In this document: one piece after another, positions 23,822 through 33,400 of the stretch
How the letters are laid out: each line of letters starts with the position of its first letter
Position numbering within the stretch: the stretch's first letter is position 1
NCBI GenBank assembly: GCA_020466095.1
Contig: CM035806.1
Span: 164,371,379 to 164,435,378 of the forward strand
Source of the DNA: Chlorops oryzae
Lineage: Eukaryota > Arthropoda > Insecta > Diptera > Chloropidae
Length of the DNA stretch: 64,000 nt
Direction of reading: 5' to 3'
The notes under the pieces: generated by a model
What the model was told of the DNA's origin: nothing
What the model saw: the letters and a program-made list of their open reading frames with translations, nothing else
Database searches by the model: none
Made by a program: the position numbers and the translations under genes

Positions 23822-24670
23822 AACAAGTAAGGGTGAACCTGACAATATAATACCCGACACAGCCACACATGTTCAAATAGTTTTTCATATCAAGAGGTGT
23901 TTAAGGCCATTAGGGGCCCCATATACCGACTTTTGATAGATTTCTTTATGAAAACTGCCCCTTTGCCACGCCCACTTTTCCAATTTTTGTTGAACTATAA
24001 ACGGAGGCTTAAATATACGCTCAATTTTTAAGTTTCATTAAAATATTTCGAAAAAGTCCGATTTTAAGGCAGTTTTGGGATTTTTGTGACAGACCCTAGT
24101 ACTGGAGGTACCCTTAATAATGGACCGATGAAGGAAATTTTTTGGAAGGATGTTTAAGGCTGAAAAAGAAGCATAAGTGCCAAATTTCGTTCAAGTCCCA
24201 TTTGAATATCTGGTGTAGGAGACGATTTTCGAAAACCGCCCTTCTGCTACGCCCACTTTTTCAATTTTTGGAAATAATATTACTGGCCTTTAAATATGTT
24301 CAAATATCAACTTTCATCAAAATATCTTGAAAAACTTCGATATTAGAGCAGTTTTTGTGATTTTTGTGACAGACCCTAGTACTGGAGGTACCCCTAAAAA
24401 TGGTCCGATCGGGTCCATTCTCGAACTTGTTTTTACTCATGTCCCCATGAGCACGCATACCAAATTTTGTCAAGATAGCTCAACTCCTTCGATAAGAAAA
24501 CTGTATACAAACAGACGGACAGACAGACGGACATGTCTAAATCGAATCTGCTGGTGACGCTGATCATTTCTATATATATTTTGTATGGTCTATCTCGAAT
24601 GGTTCTGGGTGTTACACACAACCACACAAACGCAATATACCCTCGGCACAGAGTGTGTCGGGTATAAAAA
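23822..24670 (+). repeat. family A structured repeat, copy A2
   Basis: Full-length relative of A1: AACAAGTAAGGGTGAACCTG start (the 5' hairpin has a partial deletion), two internal CCACGCCCACTTTT modules, (GACA/GACG)n, ATCGAATCTGCTGGTGACGC, and the ATACCCTCGGCACA / TGTGTCGGGTAT 3' hairpin. Hairpin arm base change C to G in one arm only. Confidence 0.85.
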
Positions 24671-25545
24671 CCCAGTAAGAAAGTATAAGTCAATCCAGTC
24701 CAGACTGTGTTATACCCAGCTTCCAAATGTTCTTTGTTATTGTCAACCTTTTTTCTCACCCATCGAACTTTCTTTTGCCTTTCTACGAAAAATCCTTATC
24801 TGTATGCATGGCTGTTGGCGGTTTTTACCAAATCAACACCCGGAGTACCTTATATTCACGCTGGATCATTACTATTTACCCATCATATGTCTACGTACCC
24901 ACTGACGATGTGATCCAAATCAAATCCGAAAACAAGGGTAAACGAAAATTTTGAAATTATCTCAACTTACGATTCTGATCAGGAATGTATATACAACTGT
25001 GGAAAAAGTCATCTGTACCCCCTGTATTAAGTCATGTTATCCCGTGAAGAGACCGTCCAGCGGCCCCTAGCTATAGCCTGATCCGTTGGCTGATCGCGTG
25101 TTTGATCAATATACATACTATACATAATGACCAAATGACCTGAATTTCGGTATATTTAAACATGGAAAAACAGAATTGGATCAAGAACCCCAGGTCGCTC
25201 CCAAATCTCCTTTACAAGGCGCGTGCTGAGTGTCATAGAGTAAGGCCCCCCGGGGTAGGAATCATTTTAAAAACAAAACGACCAAATTAAGTCATAGTTA
25301 GTGCTAAGGTTAAATGAAATCAAGGCCCTTTGAAATTTAATTCCTGGTAAAAATATCGATTGATTACACTTGTACAACAGGATTCAGTCCTAACAAATCA
25401 AATTACAGCTCTGATCAATGATATCTATAGAAGTGTCACTAATTAAATAAAAACTAGAGCAGAACTAGAACGTTAAAGAAACTTACGATGATAATGATTT
25501 TGATAAAACGTTAGAGAAAGGATGTTCGATCAGCCTCAACAGATT

Positions 25546-25709
25546 CACCCCTATTATGATTGTCGACTACTGATAGAGAATCGAAAAAGTTCTATCGTCG
25601 ACAAAAATTTTTCATTTTGAAGTATGTGGTATGTGGAAAACTAAAATTTTTTGTCGAAGATAGAACTTTTTCGATTCTCTATCAGTAGTTGACAATCATA
25701 ATAGGGGTG
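25546..25709. mobile_element. foldback MITE, copy 2
   Basis: CACCCCTATTATGATTGTCG ... and its inverse, with arms of ~65 bp around an AT-rich centre. Flanked by ATT at 25,543-25,545 and 25,710-25,712 (3-bp duplication). Its right end is 53 bp upstream of the lin-28 acceptor. Confidence 0.85.
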
Positions 25710-25762
25710 ATTGTCTTTTCTTCTGCATAATTTTTCTATTTTATCTTCTAACCTATTTCTAG

Positions 25763-25881
25763 CTATGAATGTTACCAAAGAGACGACGGTACGTTATGGC
25801 AAATGTAAATGGTTTAACGTTGCGAAAGGCTGGGGCTTTATAACGCCAAATGATGGCGGTCAGGAGGTGTTCGTCCATCAG
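25763..25881 (+). CDS. lin-28: lin-28 exon: N-terminus and first half of cold-shock domain
   Basis: Lin-28 is a cytoplasmic/nuclear RNA-binding protein that controls developmental timing and blocks let-7 maturation in animals. The exon follows a strong acceptor (pyrimidine-rich tract, TTTCTAG). ATG at 25,765 starts [12 protein letters not shown], then the cold-shock signature [18 protein letters not shown] and GGQEVFVHQ with the RNP1-like KGWGFI and RNP2-like VFVH motifs. It ends in phase 0 at CAG|GTATGA (25,881/25,882). An upstream coding exon adding N-terminal residues cannot be excluded, since the exon has two bases before ATG; the ATG itself gives a plausible short N-terminus. Confidence 0.93.
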
Positions 25882-27286
25882 GTATGAAGCAAGCATGAGC
25901 AAGAGTGCTCATTCTACAGTTAGTTTCAACAAAATAGAAGTACCTTCACTAACAATAAACAAAGTTACCGATTAAAATCTTGCATATTCTGCAAACTTAT
26001 TTAAATTACTAAAATTTCCATCATTTAACATGTGTCCAAACATACCTATGGAACACATTTTAATCAACTGCGGAATCTTCATTGTAACTATCCTGCAGTA
26101 ATGAAGAGGACAACTCACCAAAAAGGAGTACTCTGAAGTAACTCAAAATATTTATGACTAAGTAATCAAAATATACAATATTTAATTTATAAGAATTGAT
26201 TAGACCATGAGTAGCAACAAGTGTTCTAATTAAAAAAAGTTTAGTTAAACAATTGGAACAACTGAAAAATATGGAAAAATGTTCCATTAATTGACCACAG
26301 AAGTTCTACTCGTGGAGTAGTTAATTGTTGGAATGGTTGCTTTTTCAATGACAACTCAATGTTAAAAATGACAGTTGAAAGCATTGGTTGGCAAATTAAA
26401 AGGGAGTAGTACTAGTGTTTTTGTGACTAGCCGGGGAATAGTTGGAGACTAGTTGAAATTACTTCATGGTAGTATCATATGTTTGCGTTGTTTGTGTGCG
26501 TTGAATATTCGCAGGAATTACTACACAATTGTAAACCAGCCTGCAGTAAATGGGACCGGTCCTGTGTCGACCGCGGGTCGGTCTTAAAGAGGTCAGTACC
26601 GGTCGCTTTTTCATACATTCAACTGACCTCTTTAAAACATAGGACATTCATTGAAAAACAACCGGTCGCTTTTCAAAGGGTGTGGGGTTGTCTTGGAATG
26701 AGGGGGAGTGTTTTTTTTTTTTTTTTTTTGTTTTTGTTCTTGTTGATTTTGTAAAAATTTATTCGCAATGAGAAAATTCCAAGTAATCACACAGATTTTT
26801 CTACAGGACTGCTCGCCTCTGGTACCATTCATTTCGCCCGCCATATTGAAATTTCTTTTCTCTACCTACGAAGCAAAGCAAAAACCGTACTTATTTAAAC
26901 GAACTCATTCAACTTGGCTCATTTTTGGACTAGACCGAATGTGAGTCCGATGGGTTTAACTTAGACCGTTCGCATTTAATATCAATTTGAGGTCGATCCT
27001 ATATTGACTCACCTAGGTCCAGTCGTCTTTTACACCGAATCCATTTCATTACTGCAGGGCAGCCATTACTTAAATCTAAGTTGAAGATACCATCCCCCAT
27101 ATGAATGTCGTTGTAAACAAGCTTTTATATTCATGTTTATTTTAATTCGTTACATCTTTGATTTCTCGTCGCTAACAAATCTGATTCATACACATACATA
27201 CATTCACGTAGCTCCGTTGCGAATAGCAGCCGAGCTTTTTGCACGAATGAATAGAAAACTTTCAAGGACTTTTTGAATTCTTCTAG
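25882..27286 (+). other. lin-28: lin-28 intron splitting the cold-shock domain (1,405 bp)
   Basis: GTATGA donor, TTCTTCTAG acceptor, phase 0. AT-rich, with no second gene. A region near 26,540-26,680 has GACCGGT/ACCGGTC repeats and a T-run at about 26,711. Confidence 0.88.
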
Positions 27287-27661
27287 AGCGTCATACAAAT
27301 GTCGGGATTCCGGTCACTGGGCGAACAAGAGGAGGTGGAATTCGAAGCGAAAGAAACTGAGCGCGGACTGGAAGCGACTCGTGTGTCCGGCTGCAATGGC
27401 CTGGATTGCCATGGCAGTACGTTTCGCCCGCGTGCCGCTCATAGCCGAACCACTTCGAAGAAGAAACGTCGCCGGATTCGTTGTTACAACTGCGGGGAGT
27501 TTTCAAATCACATCGCCGCAAAATGCGAATTGGGTCCACAGCCAAAGCGATGCCATTTTTGTAAACAAGCCGATCATCTATTTGCCGATTGTCCAATAAA
27601 GGAGGTTCGTCATCAATGTCATCGACGGTCACAGCCGTCACATATACTTTTGACGATTTAG
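27287..27661 (+). CDS. lin-28: lin-28 exon: rest of cold-shock domain and two zinc knuckles
   Basis: Splices in phase 0 as SVIQMSGFRSLGEQEEVEFE, completing the cold-shock domain. A basic linker (TTSKKKRRRIR) follows, then two CCHC knuckles: CYNCGEFSNHIAAKC (spacing C-x2-C-x5-H-x4-C, one residue longer than the usual x4) and CHFCKQADHLFADC (x2-x4-x4). Knuckles bind the GGAG-type motif of let-7 precursors. The tail after the knuckles is only ~21 residues and ends HILLTI with TAG at 27,659-27,661. The assembled protein would be 163 residues, shorter than the ~195-210 typical of fly and mammalian Lin-28. Either the tail is short here or a further exon is missed (GGAG|GTTCGT at about 27,600 could be a donor). 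Confidence 0.94.
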   Translation, partial: SVIQMSGFRSLGEQEEVEFEAKETERGLEATRVSGCNGLDCHGSTFRPRAAHSRTTSKKKRRRIRCYNCGEFSNHIAAKCELGPQPKRCHFCKQADHLFADCPIKEVRHQCHRRSQPSHILLTI

Positions 27662-27674
27662 CTCATTATAATTT

Positions 27675-27694
27675 GAAAAAAAAAAAAAAAAAAA
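27675..27694 (+). repeat. A-run 13 bp after the lin-28 stop
   Basis: About 20 As directly after the stop. No AATAAA precedes it, so it is not convincing as a poly(A) site; the true 3' end of lin-28 is unknown. Confidence 0.6.
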
Positions 27695-27793
27695 CAAGGA
27701 AGGATTTCAAATTTTGAAGACGTTTAACAACAATTAACCCTTATGATACTCGGATACCTTTTCCGTTTCCAAATATATATATATATAATATAT

Positions 27794-28455
27794 CAGACCT
27801 GGGGGTAGTGCACTAAATTTTTAGTGATTCACATTTTTAACTAAATCCCAATCTAGTGGTAGTGGAGCTAGTGGGTTTTAATAAAAAAAAATTGAGTGCA
27901 AGGCTAATAATTTGAATTAATTTTGTACTTTGAATAAATATTATAAAATACAATCTATCTGCAAATCATTTAAAGGTGCCAGCAGAAACACCAGCAGCAC
28001 ATCGAATATTTAACATTTCCTGCCAGCCATGTGTGAATGATTGTCATAGTGCCAGTGTATTCTGGCATGCCCGTAGCCAGTTTTATTCTTTTTCAAACTC
28101 GTGATTGAATGTGTGTTTAATATATTCAAAATAATTTTTTTTCTTATTTAGTGGAGATATTTTGTTAGCCACTAATTTTTCAACAACAAAATTTGATTTG
28201 GAAAAAATAAAAAAAATTTTTTTTTTTAATTTAGTGGGGATATTCTTACAGCCACTAGTAAAAGCTTAAGTCAGAAACATTTTCACTTCCACTACAGAGA
28301 ATTTAGTGTAAATTTTCTTACATTCACTATTTTACTACTGAAAATAGTGGAAGAGATTTCAAATTCACTACGAATTAGTGGAACCGAATATTTTAAAGTT
28401 TTACTCATTAAAGAACGAGTGGGGCTGAAAATTTAGTTCACAACCCCCAGGTCTG
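27794..28455. mobile_element. hAT-like MITE, 662 bp
   Basis: Ends CAGACCTGGGGGTAGTG and, inverted, CAGACCTGGGGGTTGTG. The inside is filled with repeats on AATTTAGTGG / CCACTAAAT and GGGGATATT. Flanks are (AT)n, so an 8-bp duplication cannot be confirmed. CAGAYCTG ends are shared with 44,305-44,465, whose flanks do support hAT. Confidence 0.7.
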
Positions 28456-28567
28456 ATATATAATTATATTTATTTTATTTTTTTATTTTTATTTTTTTTT
28501 TTGTATAAAGAAGGAAGGTCTATACAACTGATCGTCTGGGAGAATATATTAGGTATGTTCCCGTATT

Positions 28568-28660
28568 GCATGAAACTGCCAAAACTGCCCAATTTTGCTC
28601 AATTTTTCGAAAACTGTATGGAAATTGAGCAAAATTGGGCAGTTTTGGGCAGTTTCGTGC
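28568..28660. repeat. long near-perfect hairpin (~38-bp stem, 16-nt loop)
   Basis: Left arm 28,568-28,605 and right arm 28,622-28,660 pair throughout except for one G:U and one bulged base. Arm begins GCATGAAACTGCC and reads AACTGCCCAATTTTGC. The size matches a pre-miRNA or a tiny foldback element. No TIR-type duplication is obvious. Confidence 0.85.
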
Positions 28661-28661
28661 A

Positions 28662-29812
28662 GTAAGCGAAGAGACCTATTGTGTTAAATTTTCGGAATAT
28701 TAATAAAAAATTATTATTTAATTTATTTAAGGCACTCGGGTATCTTGGCACTCTATTGAAGGTGTTTTGTTTTTATTTGTCACTCACGTAAGGGTAAAGC
28801 ACTGAAATTACATAATTTCTGCTCAGAATAGCAGTGACGGGTCTGACTTAAATGGCCCCCATATCCGAAGTAAAACAAAAAAAAAATTTGTTGCCTACTT
28901 AATAGAGATTATTCCTTAAATTCTGATATTATCGTCTATAAGTTTGAGATCCTTTTCATAGCTCTCCTCATTTGCAACTTTTTTTTTTCCGAATGCCTTA
29001 AAGAAAAGAAGAATGTACAGAATTCTCCGACCAGTCCGGAAGAAAAGCTGCCAAACATGGATTGAATAGAACTATTCCCGTTTTTTTTATTTTCAGCCAC
29101 AGCACAGCTGATAAATGGCCATTGCCAATAACTTCTCATCGTATAGTGCAAAGGAGGATCTGGAGGACATTTCCGGTATCGGTTGTTGAACTACCCTCAA
29201 GGATTAAGTCATATTCATTTTATTTTAGCATTAGTTCTAGATTTTAAGCCGTAAACAACTTGTCAAAACAACCGCGAAGTACAATTGAATTTTTATTTTT
29301 ATTTTTTTTTTTTATGAATTTCATTCCATTTTACTTGCAATACAACAAAATAGCATGGAATAAAATTCGAAGGTATGTACTGTGTACAGTAGCGACTATG
29401 TATGTATGTACATATGTCTGTACAACGAATGAACTCTAAGAATAAAATCGCTTTTTTTTTTTCTTCAAATATACATTTTCAAAATGTACTTTAAAAGTAC
29501 ATAGGAGTTTTTTGTGGCTCTGTTGGGGGAGTTTGGAGAAATATCATGTAGCCTTGTGTGCGATAACACTAGCTTAAAATTTTTTTTGGGAATTTCGCGT
29601 GGGCAGAGTCATTGGCGTGATATGTACGGTGACCATAAATTGAAATTGAAAAAAACAGAACAAAAGTATTTTTTTTTTTAAGTCTTCTTTATTAAATTTT
29701 TTGAAGGTTTACGAGGATGTCACAGAACTGAACTGCAAAATCGTCCAAAATTTCAATCGGTCCAAGGATCATGACGATAGCATTTGGACTTTGTTTTCCC
29801 CTACTCATTTGA
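28662..29812. other. intergenic sequence downstream of lin-28
   Basis: No gene supported. A short frame at about 29,680-29,845 follows a T-rich stretch and is open for >45 codons (VYEDVTELNCKIVQ...), but no family is recognised and it runs into a repeat. A possible acceptor TTTTCAG at about 29,096 precedes another short frame. Confidence 0.35.
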
Positions 29813-30420
29813 AAACAAGTAAGGGTGTTATAGTCAGGCGAGCCTGACAATAAAATATCCGACACAGACACACATGTTTAAATAATTTTTGAACCACGCC
29901 CCAAAAACAGGACCACTAAGTAAGAATATTCAAGAGGTTTTGAAGGCCATTAGGACCCCATATACCTACCGACTTTTGTTAAATTTCTTTATGAAAACCG
30001 CCCCTTTTCCACGCCCGCTTTTCCATTTTTTTTGAAATTTTAATCGCAGGCTAAATATACGGTCAAATTCTAAGTTTCATTTAAATTTTTCGAAAAAGGC
30101 CAGATTTTAAGGCTGTTTTGGGATTTTTGTGACAGACCCTAGTACTGGAGGTACCCTTAATAATGGACCGACCAGGGAAATTTTTTGGGAGGTTGTTAAT
30201 GCCTACAAAGGAAGCATAACTGCCAAATTTCCATTTGTCCCATTTGAATTTCGGGTGTAGGAGGCAATTTTCAAAAAACGCCCTTCTGCCACGCTCACTT
30301 TTCCAATTTTTGGAAATCATATTACGCCTTGAAACATGTTCAAATATCCAATTTCATCAAAATATGTTGAAAAACTCAGATTTTAGAGCAGTTTTTGTGA
30401 TTTTCGTAACAGACCCTAGT
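29813..30420 (+). repeat. family A repeat, copy A3 (3' truncated)
   Basis: Starts AACAAGTAAGGGTGTTATAG with the GTCAGGCGAGCCTGAC hairpin, has both internal modules, and stops at GTAACAGACCCTAGT. The (GACA)n stretch, shared core and 3' hairpin are missing. Confidence 0.85.
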
Positions 30421-33400
30421 TTTATAAAATTCATAGACATTTTATGGAAAACTGTGTTTAACTTCCGCCGAAGATAGTTTTTTAAGCTTACAAAACAGCC
30501 TTTATCTTCATACAATAAATATATACAAAAAACCCTAATGGATTTTTGTGACACAGACTGGATTTGTACGCTTCCAACTTAAGCCATGTGTAAATAGAGA
30601 TCAAGTGAGAATTTAGCATTTTAGTGTCATGCTTATTTGACTTGAACGTCCATTACTTCCTATAAATTTAGTGACAAAGAATGTCGAAACGCGTGTCCTT
30701 GCATATGTCTAGGGCATCCTTGATAGAGAAGTATTGTAAAAGCTGCCCCATTCATTTGATAGGTATTTGATTGAGATTTAATATCACATTCTATGGTGTT
30801 ATGATTGAGATCATACATTCCATTCATTCATCCAACGATAGTGAAGGTGAAATATTAAAAGGTGTGTCAGGCAATGGTGTGGGTCGATGCATGTTTATTT
30901 CTTTCTCTTTTTTTTTTTTTTTTTTTTTGAAATGGCTAGGCATTTCGCTAAAAAGTTAAGCTCGTAAAGTCACACCCTGAAAAAAGAATAGTATGTTTAT
31001 TGAGCTTGGCGCATAAGCAAAAGCAAAAGCGTAAAAGTCGCATTTAACCCCTTAACAGAAGTTAATGGGAATGGAACACGAATACATATGCTGAACGTAT
31101 TCGAGAAATTCGTTCAAACATATATACATATATACATATATATATATATAAATATATATATTTTTTTTTTTGTAGTAAGATTTTCTAATGTCCTTGTCCT
31201 CGTATGCAGTCCTTATAACAATGCCAAAAGCCTACGGCAAGACTTACCATCTTATATTCGTAATCAACATGTTGCTGCAACATGTTGTTAACAGCAATAG
31301 TGTAAAACGTAAATAGATTTTGATAAGAAAGCTTTCAGGAGTCACGTGCCATATACATATACGCAACATTAAATTCCGAGATAAGAAGCAACCTGCACAC
31401 ACACACACCCACACATAGCTACAATACACACGTTGCAATTATTCTTGGAAAGCTCCTTTAAAATTTTTCACAAAGAACTTTTTCTTTGAATTGTCCTTTT
31501 TTTTATTTTTTTTTTTTTTTTTGTTCTTTGTTTGGGAGGGAATTTCGTAGTCAAAGAAATAGATACGCTTCAATAGCTTTAATGGTATTATACGAGAGAG
31601 CTTTTCGATGTCACGTGTTCCATTGTAAACATGCTTAAGTCCGCCTATCTCTTATCGAGCATTGATGTAACACACAGCATCCTTTTTGTTAGTCGTTGTT
31701 GGTCCTTTTCAGCTTTGAATGTTCGCCATCGATAGATCGAAATATGTAAGTGCAAACAAACAAAAGCAAAGAGAACGATTCTTGGAAATTTCCATCCATT
31801 TAACGGATCATACGAACGAAGGAATTCAATTTAAGCAGTATTTGCCTCTGAATAGGATTTTTTTTTTTTTTTTTTTGCCAACATTGAGAAGGACTTACCA
31901 GTGTGAGTTGAAGCAATTTCGCTTTAGCCCACATTCGGGATATGAGTCAATTGTGTACTGCTGCTCCTCTGCTGTTGGGATTTTTGTGTGTGTGTGTGTG
32001 TTTTTTTCTTTCTTATTTTTTGTGTTTTTTTTTTTAATTTTTTTTTTGAACCGCACACATGATGTCAGGGTGCTGGCTTTGCAACATTTCTGGATTGCCT
32101 TTTTTTCCATTTCTATTTCACGTGGACGAACGCGAAAGCATGCGTAAGTTCCAAGACGATATAATGTAAAAATAAACATTGAGAGTGAGAATTTTTTGCT
32201 TTCGCCATGAGAATGCCAACATTAAGGATGCAACATTGTCTCCAATTCAGTTGTGTCCTGACTGGCGAGGAAAGTGTCTCGTTCGTGTAATAAACGGACA
32301 TTTTCCTTTTTTTGTTTTTGGCTTACAATTATTGTGCAACATTCAAATTGAATAATATTCAATATAAAAGAAATATTGAAAAAAATTATTTATTATTAAA
32401 TAAAAAGTAAAAAAATAAATGAAAAATTGATTTCTTCAAAAGAAACGTGACCGAATAGTTTCGACAGTCTCTTTTCGAAACTCCGTTAAGCTTAACTATT
32501 AAAAAAAAAAATCAAATTGATAATAATTCTTTTTTTTTTTTTTTGAACTTTCAAAGTAGAATTTTTCCCATTATCTGAAGAACTAAATAAACAAAAAATT
32601 AAATGCAATTCAAGATATAAATAAAATGCAGCAGAAAATTGATTCAATGTTGTCAAAAGGTAAACAACAGAAGGAGTGCTAGAAAGCATGCTTTGCTCAA
32701 GATGCGATGAATGGCTGCGGTTGGTAAACAAGGACTTTATTCTTATGGCTCGATTGTGGTCTTAGTGGTTATGGTTTTTATTGTCGTTGGCAATGTTGCT
32801 TTTGTTGTTGTTCCTCTTTTTCTCATTTCTTATTTCGGAAATAGATTTCTTTGAAGACGCAGAATGATTGTGTTTTTTTTTTTTTTTGCTTTCTATTTAC
32901 TTCATTGGAAATCTTCAATATGCGAAAATTTTGTCCTTCGAATCGATTAGTTCCTTAAGAATTCAATATTTGATTTAATAAATAAATAATTAAAAAAAAA
33001 AAATCATTACAGGGCACTAATTTTTTTTATATTTGATACTTAGAAACATTTTTTTTTTTTTATATTTTTAATTAAAAATTAAAAACTTAATGAAGAAAAT
33101 AATTATGCATTATAAAATTCGATATGATTCGTACAAGGAATCCTATTTTGAAATTAAAATTTTTTAAAGCGACTGTTTCCCTATTGTGCAACGATTGCAT
33201 CATTCGAATTTTGGATAAGGAAAGGTCGATATCCACATTCTCTGAATCCTTCGGAAGCTTGATGGCCATCATTACACTGTATACTTTGTCATTTATTATT
33301 TTCCTCTTTTAATTTTTATCATTATAACTATTACTATTATTATTATTATTTTTTTTTTGTTTTTTTTTTTTACGATCGAATTATCCGAACGTTGACCTCC

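Larger units (their letters stand above)
23305..25762 (+). other. lin-28: putative lin-28 5' intron with two insertions
   Basis: If the upstream exon is right, this 2.46-kb intron holds family A copy A2 and foldback MITE copy 2. The remaining sequence has no supported exon. Confidence 0.35.

Noticed and set aside
24585..24954. Three overlapping + frames after family A copy A2
   Set aside because: They start inside the repeat and overlap each other in all frames; no recognised domain.
27273..27599. Alternative + frame over the second lin-28 exon, and the antisense frame 27,291-27,641
   Set aside because: The cold-shock and zinc-knuckle signatures are in the frame starting at 27,287; the others are shadows.
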